Part shown: positions 1-5,495 of the stretch, one piece after another
How the letters are laid out: the number at the start of each line of letters is the position of its first letter
Position numbering within the stretch: position 1 is the stretch's first letter
Source of the DNA: Chloroflexota bacterium
GTDB taxonomy: Bacteria; Chloroflexota; Dehalococcoidia; Tepidiformales; Tepidiformaceae
Length of the DNA stretch: 5,556 nucleotides
NCBI GenBank assembly: GCA_025350285.1
Contig: JANXYE010000122.1
Coordinates: 1 to 5,556 of the forward strand
Direction: 5' to 3'
Translations under genes and position numbers: made by a program
Notes under the pieces: model-generated
The model's database searches: none
Told to the model about the DNA's origin: nothing
Seen by the model: the letters and a program-made list of their open reading frames with translations, nothing else

Positions 1-45
1 CCGGGGCGAGACGCTGAACCCCTGTGCGACCGGGGGAGAAGCGGG

Positions 46-71
46 CCGCTCCCGTGGGGTCGCGGTACTGT
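46..71. repeat. Direct repeat, unit A (REP-like imperfect palindrome)
   Basis: Partner of unit B, starting 111 bases away and differing only by two G/A changes. It abuts palindromic copy 1, which begins a few bases after its TACTGT end. The whole 1-207 region around it shows no supportable gene. Confidence 0.7.
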
Positions 72-75
72 TCAC

Positions 76-118
76 CCCTCACCCCCGGCCCCTCTCGCCG
101 TGCGCGGGGCGAGGGGAG
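76..118 (+). repeat. Palindromic repeat, copy 1 (diverged, opposite orientation)
   Basis: Reads CCCTCACCCCC on the plus strand, then an imperfect stem of CCCCTC.. pairing with ..GAGGGG (89-99 with 108-116, with a two-base bulge). It is the same family as copies 2 and 3 but in the opposite orientation and more diverged (CTCGCC in place of CTCCCG). Translated in the equivalent frame it gives LTPGPSRRARGEG, recalling the peptide of copy 3. Confidence 0.65.
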
Positions 119-156
119 ACCAGCGGAGCGCCTGGCCTCCAGCGGCAGCGACGTGA

Positions 157-182
157 CCGCTCCCATGAGGTCGCGGTACTGT
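157..182. repeat. Direct repeat, unit B (REP-like imperfect palindrome)
   Basis: A 26-base unit identical at 24 of 26 positions to unit A (46-71). It contains ACCGC (156-160) facing GCGGT (173-177) and ends in TACTGT, so it can fold into a short imperfect hairpin. It lies 25 bases downstream of the trpC stop on the coding strand. Confidence 0.7.
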
Positions 183-207
183 GTCCGCGAGCATCGGCTC
201 CAACGGT

Positions 208-1038
208 TCACCGCGCACCTCCCGAATCGTGAATCGACCCCAGCAGCTCCCGTACCTTCGCCGCCGGGTCTTCGGCCTCCATCAGCGCCTCGCCGACCAG
301 CACCGCACCCGCCCCGGCCGCCTGGAAACGCTCGACATCCGCCCGGCCGTGAATCCCGCTGAGGGCCGCCAGGAGCGTCCCTTCCGGGACCATGCCGGCC
401 AGCCGGTCTGTCGTCCCGAGGTCCACGTTGAAGCTGCGCAGGTCGCGGTTGTTGATCCCGATGACGCTCGCGCCCACGGCCACGGCGCGCTCCATCTCCG
501 CGGCGTTGCTCACTTCGACCAGCGGCTCCATGCCGCAATCGCGGGAGAAGCCGAGCAGGCCCTTGAGCGTCGCGTCGTCGAGGCAAGCCACAATCAGGAG
601 GATGGCGTCCGCGCCGTAGGCCCGCGCCTCCACCACCTGGTATTCGTCGATGATGAAGTCCTTGCGGAGCACGGCCGGGCGTTGCGGGCCGAGCTGGCCG
701 ACCGCTTGCCGCACCTGCAGCATGTCGTCCAGGGTGCCCTTGAACCAGGCCGGTTCGGTGAGCACGGAGATGCCGGCCGCTCCGGCCCTGGCGTACTTCA
801 TCGCCTGCCGTGGGGCCACGATGGCGGGCGCGATGTCTCCCTTGCTCGGCGAAGCGCGTTTGATCTCGGCGATCAGCGCGACCGGGGCAGCCGCTCGCAG
901 CCGCGCCCCGAAGTCGATCGCGGGGGGCGCCGAGCGCAGCTTCTCGCGCAGCGCAACGAACGGCACGGCGCTCTTCGCTTCGCGCACGTCCTCCCGCCGC
1001 CGGGCCACGATTGTGTCGAGGATCGTTGCTTCAGGCAC
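208..1038 (-). CDS. trpC: Indole-3-glycerol phosphate synthase with an altered active-site position
   Basis: TrpC closes the ring of carboxyphenylaminodeoxyribulose phosphate to give indole-3-glycerol phosphate, with loss of CO2 and water. The 276 residues form a single (beta/alpha)8 barrel of usual length. Family marks are IAEIKRASPSKG (56-67) with E58 and catalytic K60, SVLTEP (91-96), LRKDFIIDEYQ (124-134) with catalytic K126, PLVEV (172-176) with E175, GINNRDL (194-200) with N196, and the phosphate-site GAVLVGEALM (244-253). One oddity: the motif normally reading SESGI is AALSGI, so the conserved active-site Glu is Leu226 (codon CTC at 361-363), while S227 is kept. The GTG start is supported by GGGAGG six bases upstream. 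The gene overlaps trpD by eight bases and is the last trp gene in the window; no trpF is fused. Identity is certain; catalytic efficiency may be affected. Confidence 0.95.
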   Translation of the reverse strand: MPEATILDTIVARRREDVREAKSAVPFVALREKLRSAPPAIDFGARLRAAAPVALIAEIKRASPSKGDIAPAIVAPRQAMKYARAGAAGISVLTEPAWFKGTLDDMLQVRQAVGQLGPQRPAVLRKDFIIDEYQVVEARAYGADAILLIVACLDDATLKGLLGFSRDCGMEPLVEVSNAAEMERAVAVGASVIGINNRDLRSFNVDLGTTDRLAGMVPEGTLLAALSGIHGRADVERFQAAGAGAVLVGEALMEAEDPAAKVRELLGSIHDSGGAR

Positions 1039-2050
1039 CGCTCGCCTCCCGCGTAAGGGCCACGTAGCGGTCGAGGGTGAGAAGCGCCGTGCCGCTTCGC
1101 AGCACCGCCCGCGCCTGTTCGGCCCCGGCCCGCAGGTCGGCCGCGCGCCCGGCCACGTAGAGCCCGGCGGCGGCGTTCATCACTACGAAGTCCGAAACCG
1201 GCCCGGATTCGCCGCCGAGCACCGCCCGCATCGTCGCCGCGTTTGTGGCCGCGTCGCCGCCTGCCACCGCCGATGCCGGGGCCAGTGCCAGGCCGAAATC
1301 GGCCGGGCTCAGCTCCTTCTCGGTGACCACGCCCTTTTCGAGCAGCCAGGCGAAGGTCGGGCCGGCGGGCGAAATCTCGTCCATCCCATCGGCGGAGTGG
1401 ACGACCATGACGCGGTCCATCCCGCGCAGCCGGAAGGTTTCGGCGACGATTGGCCCCAATGCCTTCGAACCGACGCCTACAACCATCACGCGTACCCGCG
1501 CCGGGTTCGAAAGCGGGCCAAGGACGTTGAAGATCGTGCGCACGCCGATTTCACGGCGAGCTGGCCCGACGTGGCGGAAGGCCGGGTGAAACCGCTGGGC
1601 GAAGAGGAAACAGAATCCGCACTCCTCGATGATTGCCGCCGCCTGCGCTCCGCTGATTTCGAGCTTCGCGCCAAGCGCTTCGAGTACATCGGCGCTGCCG
1701 CATTTTGAGGACGCGGCGCGGTTGCCGTGCTTCGCCACGCGCACCCCGGCGGCCGCGCAGACTATCGCCGCCGCCGTCGAGACGTTGAACGTGTCCGTCC
1801 CGTCACCGCCCGTCCCGACGATGTCGATAGCGCCCTCCACCGGCACGTACTCGGCGTGCCTCTCCGTCACGCCGAGACAGGCGGCAATAATCTCGGGCGT
1901 CTCGCCCCGTGCCCGGAGCACCGCCAGGAAAGCGCCAACCTGCGCTGGCGTGGCCTCGCCGGTCATCATCGTCTCAAGCGCGGCCGCAACATCCTCGCCG
2001 CGCACCGCCTGGCCTTCAACCAGCGCCCGAATAACATCCTGAATGGCCAT
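1031..2050 (-). CDS. trpD: Anthranilate phosphoribosyltransferase
   Basis: TrpD joins anthranilate to PRPP, giving N-(5-phosphoribosyl)anthranilate and pyrophosphate, the second step of tryptophan synthesis. The 339 residues are the normal length. The N-terminal helical domain (about 1-70) leads to the PRPP-binding glycine-rich loop GTGGDGTDTFNVST (79-92). This is followed by KHGNRAASSKCGSAD (107-121), the anthranilate-site arginine region HVGPARREIGVRTIFN (160-175), LGPLSNP (177-183), and the metal-binding acidic pair D224-E225 in DGMDEIS. All key residues are present, so it should be active. It follows trpG after 55 bases, and its TGA lies eight bases inside the trpC reading frame, indicating coupled translation of trpD and trpC. 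The ribosome site before its ATG (2050) is only moderate. It is not fused to TrpG as in enterobacteria. Confidence 0.96.
   Translation of the reverse strand: MAIQDVIRALVEGQAVRGEDVAAALETMMTGEATPAQVGAFLAVLRARGETPEIIAACLGVTERHAEYVPVEGAIDIVGTGGDGTDTFNVSTAAAIVCAAAGVRVAKHGNRAASSKCGSADVLEALGAKLEISGAQAAAIIEECGFCFLFAQRFHPAFRHVGPARREIGVRTIFNVLGPLSNPARVRVMVVGVGSKALGPIVAETFRLRGMDRVMVVHSADGMDEISPAGPTFAWLLEKGVVTEKELSPADFGLALAPASAVAGGDAATNAATMRAVLGGESGPVSDFVVMNAAAGLYVAGRAADLRAGAEQARAVLRSGTALLTLDRYVALTREASGA
1045..1050 (-). promoter_or_regulatory. Ribosome binding site deciding the GTG start of trpC
   Basis: GGGAGG on the minus strand, six bases before the GTG at 1038 and inside the 3' end of trpD. It supports the GTG start of trpC and the 8-base overlap with trpD. 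Confidence 0.7.
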
Positions 2051-2105
2051 CAGCGTCGTCCCAACGGTGAATCGTCACTGGTCGGCGTGAATCGCGAACG
2101 GCCCA

Positions 2106-2687
2106 TCATCGCCGTCCGCCCTTCATAGCGAGGAAGTTCTTGAGCAGTTCTTTGCCGTACTCGGTCCCGATCGACTCCGGGTGGAACTGTACCCCTTCGA
2201 CCGTCAGCTCCCGGTGGCGCACGCCCATGATCACGCCGCTGTCCGATTTCGCCGTGACTTCGAGTTCGGCTGGTTGAGTCTCTGGGGTCCCGGCGAGGGA
2301 GTGGTAACGGATCGCGGAGAAGCCGTCCGGCAGCCCTTCGAACACGCCCTTGCCGTCGTGGCTGATCGTCGAGGTTTTGCCGTGACGGATCTCGCCCGCC
2401 CCACTGACCGTCCCGCCGTACACGTCGTAGATGCACTGGTGGCCGAGGCAGACGCCAAGCACCGGCACCTTCCCCGCGAACGCCCGGATGATCTCCTTCG
2501 AGATCCCAGCCTCTGCGGGCGTACACGGCCCCGGCGAGATGACGACGTGGTCCGGCTCAAGCGCCAGGCACTCCGCCACCGTCGTCTTATCGTTGCGCAG
2601 GACGGTTACCTCCTCCCCCAGTTCCGCCAGGTACTGGTAGAGGTTGTACGTGAACGAGTCATAGTTATCGATCAGCAGCGTTTTCAT
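2106..2687 (-). CDS. trpG: Anthranilate synthase glutamine amidotransferase subunit
   Basis: TrpG (component II) releases ammonia from glutamine and passes it to TrpE, which converts chorismate to anthranilate in the cytoplasm. The 193 residues match the family length for the unfused subunit. Class I amidotransferase marks are complete: LLIDNYDSFTYNL (4-16), the oxyanion loop SPGPCTPAEAG (51-61), the nucleophile elbow GVCLGHQ (78-84) with C80, and the catalytic pair H169 and E171 in QFHPES (167-172). The ATG is fixed by AAAGGAG six bases upstream. It is the first gene of a trpG-trpD-trpC run, with a 55-base gap to trpD. No trpE lies directly upstream, so the partner must be encoded elsewhere. 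The protein may also serve 4-amino-4-deoxychorismate synthase (PabA role), as in many bacteria with a single copy; the window cannot decide this. Identification as TrpG/PabA is firm. Confidence 0.95.
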   Translation of the reverse strand: MKTLLIDNYDSFTYNLYQYLAELGEEVTVLRNDKTTVAECLALEPDHVVISPGPCTPAEAGISKEIIRAFAGKVPVLGVCLGHQCIYDVYGGTVSGAGEIRHGKTSTISHDGKGVFEGLPDGFSAIRYHSLAGTPETQPAELEVTAKSDSGVIMGVRHRELTVEGVQFHPESIGTEYGKELLKNFLAMKGGRR

Positions 2688-2693
2688 CGCGGT

Positions 2694-2700
2694 CTCCTTT
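2694..2700 (-). promoter_or_regulatory. Strong ribosome binding site of trpG
   Basis: AAAGGAG on the minus strand, six bases before the ATG at 2687. Together with the 127-base gap upstream it indicates that trpG starts translation independently of the preceding genes. I see no convincing promoter boxes in 2701-2770. Confidence 0.75.
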
Positions 2701-2770
2701 TAGGCGTCTCAACTCCTGAATCGCTCGTACGCGCGCCGGCGCTCGCATCTGGCCAGCGGCCCGAAAGCCT

Positions 2771-2815
2771 GCTCCCCTCTCCCGCGAAGTCGGGAGAGGG
2801 GTCGGGGGTGAGGGC
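2771..2815 (-). repeat. Palindromic repeat, copy 2, between the hypothetical gene and trpG
   Basis: A perfect 11-bp stem (2774-2784 with 2791-2801) around a 6-base loop, followed on the plus strand by GGGGGTGAGGGC. It has the same orientation as copy 3 at 4621-4671 and differs from it mainly by lacking six loop bases. It lies in the gap between the upstream gene set and trpG. The stem could slow or partly stop transcription or protect an mRNA end, but there is no T-run after it, so it is not a standard intrinsic terminator. Confidence 0.8.
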
Positions 2816-3138
2816 TAGTCAATCCGTCCCTCCTCCGCCCGCAGGTCCTCGGCCACCTGTCCCAGCGCCGCCGCCAGTTCGGCCGGCGAGTAGGCATATC
2901 CGCGACGGTCGAGGTGGAACTTCTTCTCCAGATACGGCTCATCCAGGCTCCCTGGCGAGCGGAGGTTCAACGGGTAGGCTGTCCCCGGTTCGCCCACGAG
3001 CGAGACGAGGAAGTAGCCATCCCCGGCTGAAAGCGTGAAGTGCGCGCTCTCCGCGAGCAGCGGCACAAGCACCATCTCGACGCCATCCACCCGGTAGAAG
3101 CGCACCGCCAGATGCGTCACCTGCTTTTCGATGCTCAC
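2815..3138 (-). CDS. Hypothetical protein, 107 residues, GTG start
   Basis: I do not recognise this family. The protein is soluble, acidic toward the C-terminus, and lacks a signal peptide, membrane segment or cysteine. The N-terminal half is rich in beta-type segments (THLAVRFYRVDG 8-19, EMVLVPLLAE 21-30, GYFLVSLVGE 41-50). A Pro-rich stretch with YPLNLRSPGSLDEPYLEKKF (55-74) follows, then a helix (84-103). The GTG start is preferred because GTGA overlaps the HAD stop by four bases, as at the other junctions; the ribosome site is weak (GGCGG). The alternative ATG at residue 22 would cut a beta strand away. It is the last gene of the overlapping set. The final base of its TAG stop is also the first base of a palindromic repeat, so the present C-terminus may have been set by that repeat. 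Codon use and coupling argue that it is a real gene. Confidence 0.7.
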   Translation of the reverse strand: MSIEKQVTHLAVRFYRVDGVEMVLVPLLAESAHFTLSAGDGYFLVSLVGEPGTAYPLNLRSPGSLDEPYLEKKFHLDRRGYAYSPAELAAALGQVAEDLRAEEGRID

Positions 3139-3791
3139 GCCGGGCCGCCGTTCGTCAGCGAGCGGAGCGCTTCGAGCACCCCGTTCGGCGTCCGCGCGAC
3201 GTACGTGGGCGAGGCGTCGAGCAGGAGTTCGAGGTCGATGCTCCCCCAGGTCGCCGCTACCGGGACGCAGCCCGCGTTGCGGGCCGCATGGATGTCCGCC
3301 GGGCTATCGCCAACGAACAGGATGTCCTCCGGGTCATCGACCAGCAGGCGGGCCATCGCTTCGTAGATCGGCGCCGGGTCCGGCTTCTTCTCCTCCGTGT
3401 CCTCTTCCCCGACGACGGCGCGGAAGTAGCGCAGCATGTCGGCCTGTTCGAGTTCCTGGACCGCTCCCCAGGCGACCTTCGAGGTCACGATCGCGAGCAG
3501 CAGCCCCTCCGCCATGCACGATTCGAGTACGTCGCGGACGCCTTCGTAAACGTGGATTGGCTTGGGATCGTTCCAATAGTGCTCGCGGTAGGCGTGGGCG
3601 AAGCGCGCGCCATCCGGGCCGAGCAGGCGCGAGCCCATCGCCTCCAGGCTATGGCCGCGATGCGAACGCCAGAGTTCGAGCGGGTCCACCCAGCCGCCGA
3701 CGGTGGCCTGGTAGGCGTGCTTGAGCGAGCGCATCCGGCCGGGGAGGGTGTTCAACACCGTGTCGTCGAGGTCCCAGAAGACGGCCTTCAT
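3135..3791 (-). CDS. HAD-superfamily hydrolase, phosphoglycolate-phosphatase-like
   Basis: A 218-residue haloacid-dehalogenase-type phosphatase, the usual length of the Gph/PpaX-like subfamily. All four HAD motifs are visible: motif I DLDDT (D7 nucleophile, D9 acid/base), motif II TS (T103, S104), motif III lysine K136 in EKKPDP (134-139), and motif IV GDSPAD (161-166) with D162 and D166 for magnesium. A helical cap domain fills about residues 15-85. It should remove phosphate from a small phosphorylated metabolite; the substrate cannot be read from sequence, and phosphoglycolate, pyrophosphate and sugar phosphates are all possible. A longer open frame extends upstream to 4124, but only the ATG at 3791 places motif I at the N-terminus. 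This ATG overlaps the DUF3995 stop by four bases, and the gene's stop overlaps the next GTG start. All catalytic residues are present, so it is probably active. Confidence 0.9.
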   Translation of the reverse strand: MKAVFWDLDDTVLNTLPGRMRSLKHAYQATVGGWVDPLELWRSHRGHSLEAMGSRLLGPDGARFAHAYREHYWNDPKPIHVYEGVRDVLESCMAEGLLLAIVTSKVAWGAVQELEQADMLRYFRAVVGEEDTEEKKPDPAPIYEAMARLLVDDPEDILFVGDSPADIHAARNAGCVPVAATWGSIDLELLLDASPTYVARTPNGVLEALRSLTNGGPA

Positions 3792-4189
3792 CGCGCCACC
3801 CCCAGGCTGAGGGCCGAGATCAGCGCGCAGAGCGGCGAGTAAACCCACGTATCGAGCCGCGCGAACCGGCCCCTTCGCTGGCGCTTGAAGAAGCCAACAT
3901 GGTGGAAGTCGCCAACCGCCCGGAGCGCGAACACGCCGGCGACAGCGAGCGCCGGGCGTTTCGAATGGGGCACGGAGCGGCTCGCGGCGAAAACGGTTCC
4001 GGCGGCCGTACCCAGCGCCCCCGCCACCACGAGAGTGATCTTCGCGCCCGGTTCGAACGCGGGCTTGCCACCCCTTCCCGCCGGCAGGGCGCCCGTCAGC
4101 AGCCGCTTCCCGCCCGCCGCCCAATACAGATGGATAAGCGCCAGCAGCGCGAGCACAATCGCGTCGGCCGTCCCACTCTTGCGTTTCAT
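3788..4189 (-). CDS. DUF3995 family membrane protein
   Basis: A 133-residue protein with about four predicted membrane helices (roughly 8-25, 50-69, 79-95 and 114-131). It shows the conserved pattern I associate with DUF3995: HLYWAAGGKR (20-29) at the end of the first helix, AVGDFHHVGFFKR (91-103) after the third, and RLDTWVYSPLC (111-121) leading into the fourth. The family's function is not established. The start is chosen because the ATG overlaps the stop of the Nudix-CMD gene by four bases and has GGGAGG five bases upstream. Its own TGA overlaps the ATG of the HAD gene in the same way. Being the only membrane protein of the set, it could anchor or serve as a transporter-like partner of the others, but nothing in the sequence proves this. 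Confidence 0.8.
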   Translation of the reverse strand: MKRKSGTADAIVLALLALIHLYWAAGGKRLLTGALPAGRGGKPAFEPGAKITLVVAGALGTAAGTVFAASRSVPHSKRPALAVAGVFALRAVGDFHHVGFFKRQRRGRFARLDTWVYSPLCALISALSLGVAR

Positions 4190-5103
4190 GCGAGCCTCCC
4201 GGGCCGTTCGATGCCCCGCGCCTTGAACACCTCTTCCATCAGCGGCCACGCTTCCAACGCCGCCGGGAAGCCGGCGTAGACCGCCACCATGCGCAGCGTC
4301 TGCACGAGCTGTTCAGGAGTCGCCCCATGGTTCAACGCCCCGTTCAGATGCGAACGCAGCGGTCCGCCGCGCCCGCCCATCGCCGCGAGCATGGCCACGA
4401 CCTGCAGGCTGCGCGTTCGCCGATCGAGCGCCGGGTCGCTCCACACCTCGCCCAGCGCGAAATCGACCACATCCCCCGCGATCTCCGGGGTGCTGCCCTG
4501 CATGGCTGCGAAGGCTGGTCCCGCGTCGGTGGTGGCGCGGAGTGTACGGAGGACATCGAGGCCCGCGGCGCGCCGGTCCGCCGCGGTGATAACGCTCCCA
4601 CCGGACAGCGCAGGACCTCTGCTCCCCTCTCCCGCGAGGTACGAGCCGGGAGAGGGGCTGGGGGTGAGGGCCTGCGCCCGGAACTCCACGCCCAGTTGCG
4701 CTAGCAACTCCCCGTCCGCATCAATTTCGGCGAGGCCGAAGGCGGAGAGCACCAGGTTGCGCAGGGCCGGGACGAGATCCACGCCCGAGAGTTCGTCGAG
4801 CGCGAACCAGCCGGCCTCGTGCCCCTCCGGCAGCGTGAGATCGCCCACCCACTCGCTCGGTGCGTAGAGATTGACCACCACCTGGCCGCCGTCTTCGGGC
4901 AGGTAGGCGGTTTGGAGGAAATCCTCGGCGATATCCGGCGAGGCGACGCCGTAGCCGCGCAGGAGCGTGTCCATCGCCGCGTCCACGTCGCCGTCGTCGT
5001 GCTCCAACTCTCCGCCGGGCAATCCCCAGCTCGCCGCGCCTTCGCGCACGAAGAGGAGCTTCCCGTCCCGGCTTACCAATGCCCGAAGTTCGATTCTGCT
5101 CAT
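4186..5103 (-). CDS. Nudix domain fused to a PcaC-like carboxymuconolactone decarboxylase domain
   Basis: A 305-residue two-domain protein. Residues 1-124 form a Nudix fold: strand IELRALVSRDGKLLFVRE, then SWGLPGG (25-31), and a box region ending GYGV (50-53). At the REUxEE positions it has D45, T46, R49 and G50, so the catalytic glutamates are missing and hydrolysis is unlikely. Residues about 173-300 match gamma-carboxymuconolactone decarboxylase (PcaC) and related CMD proteins: RRAAGLDVLR (177-186), GEVWSDPALDRRTRSL (218-233), LRSHLNGALNHG (249-260) with H252 at the usual active-site position, and AVYAGFPAALEAW (274-286). It lacks the CxxC of AhpD-type peroxidases. The linker contains a translated palindromic repeat (145-161). 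The ATG start at 5103 has GAGG five bases upstream and overlaps the previous stop; a longer open frame upstream has no such support. No start codon stands directly before the CMD domain, so a true fusion is likely. Whether it decarboxylates anything is unknown. Confidence 0.85.
   Translation of the reverse strand: MSRIELRALVSRDGKLLFVREGAASWGLPGGELEHDDGDVDAAMDTLLRGYGVASPDIAEDFLQTAYLPEDGGQVVVNLYAPSEWVGDLTLPEGHEAGWFALDELSGVDLVPALRNLVLSAFGLAEIDADGELLAQLGVEFRAQALTPSPSPGSYLAGEGSRGPALSGGSVITAADRRAAGLDVLRTLRATTDAGPAFAAMQGSTPEIAGDVVDFALGEVWSDPALDRRTRSLQVVAMLAAMGGRGGPLRSHLNGALNHGATPEQLVQTLRMVAVYAGFPAALEAWPLMEEVFKARGIERPGRLA
4195..4200 (-). promoter_or_regulatory. Ribosome binding site of the DUF3995 gene
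   Basis: GGGAGG on the minus strand, five bases before the ATG at 4189. It supports this start over an in-frame ATG 20 codons further upstream (4249), which would put a charged, non-membrane extension in front of the first membrane segment. Confidence 0.6.
4621..4671 (-). repeat. Palindromic repeat, copy 3, inside the Nudix-CMD gene
   Basis: A GC-rich element with a perfect 11-bp stem (4624-4634 pairing with 4647-4657) around a 12-base loop, followed on the plus strand by GGGGGTGAGGGC. It matches copy 2 (2771-2815) almost base for base apart from a 6-base longer loop. Its 51 bases are 17 codons in the frame of the host gene and encode ALTPSPSPGSYLAGEGS, which forms the linker between the Nudix and CMD domains. 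Copy 2 would encode the closely similar ALTPDPSPDFAGEGS in the equivalent frame. Confidence 0.85.
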
Positions 5104-5495
5104 CTCGTCCTCACCGCTACCGTTTCCAGCACGCTGATCAGCAGGATGCGCAGACTCACGGGCAGGCCCGGCAGCCAGGTCACCTGCTCTTCGTCCAGCC
5201 AGCGTCCCGCCGCTTCGCTCACCGCGCCCTGCCACTCCCAGACCGAGTAGAAGCCGCTGAACCAGGGCCTGTCCTCGGACGGATGCTGGTAGTCGAACCC
5301 GCCCTGCGCCCAGACGGCCGTCGCGCGCACCCCGATCTGCTCCTCCAGGTGCCCCTTGAGTTCAACCTTCCGATCCTCCGCCAGCGGACGGAAGGCCCCG
5401 CCCGGCAACCCAAACCGCCCCTCGTGCGCGCTCAGGAACACGTGTCCCTCGCGCACAAGCACGCCGTACACCCGGTCCGGCCGTTGGTCGGTCAT
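5100..5495 (-). CDS. Nudix-fold protein with an imperfect Nudix box
   Basis: The product is a 131-residue soluble protein, the usual length of a single Nudix domain. Nudix enzymes cleave nucleoside diphosphates linked to another group (X), using a metal bound by the Nudix box. Visible signs are the N-terminal beta strand VYGVLVREGHVFLS (9-22), FGLPGG (28-33) and a box helix ending in HLEEQIGV (49-56). Measured from the second Gly of LPGG (G33), the helix keeps the two metal-binding glutamates (E51, E52), has Lys for Arg (K47), has Gly where the catalytic Glu of the REUxEE motif should be (G48), and carries one extra residue before the final Gly (G55). Activity may therefore be altered or absent. 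The start is supported by GGAGG seven bases upstream. The stop overlaps the next gene, another Nudix protein, by four bases, so the two may form a complex. Fold assignment is firm; substrate is unknown. Confidence 0.82.
   Translation of the reverse strand: MTDQRPDRVYGVLVREGHVFLSAHEGRFGLPGGAFRPLAEDRKVELKGHLEEQIGVRATAVWAQGGFDYQHPSEDRPWFSGFYSVWEWQGAVSEAAGRWLDEEQVTWLPGLPVSLRILLISVLETVAVRTR

Noticed and set aside
46..182. T-box-like sequence AGTACCGCGACC on the minus strand, in two copies
   Set aside because: The ACCGCG core resembles the T-box antiterminator, but the preceding GGGTGG is missing, there is no room for a specifier stem after trpC, and the two copies are better explained as REP-like direct repeats.
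181..1708. Long plus-strand open frames (291 and 352 codons) opposite trpC and trpD
   Set aside because: They are antisense to firmly identified genes, show no recognisable motifs, and are rich in Arg, Ala, Gly and Pro as expected for shadows in GC-rich DNA.
2688..2760. A possible Trp leader peptide upstream of trpG
   Set aside because: A short open frame starting with ATG runs into trpG out of frame, but it has no tryptophan codons and no associated terminator pair.
2774..2801. Intrinsic terminator between the hypothetical gene and trpG
   Set aside because: The stem is perfect but no T-run follows on the coding strand, and the same hairpin occurs inside a coding region, so it is a dispersed repeat rather than a dedicated terminator.
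3792..4124. N-terminal extension of the HAD protein to an upstream ATG
   Set aside because: The extra 111 residues overlap the DUF3995 gene, are Arg/Gly-rich without motifs, and would move HAD motif I away from the N-terminus.
76..4671. CRISPR array made of the three palindromic copies
   Set aside because: The copies are far apart, variable in length and orientation, and have no regular spacers.
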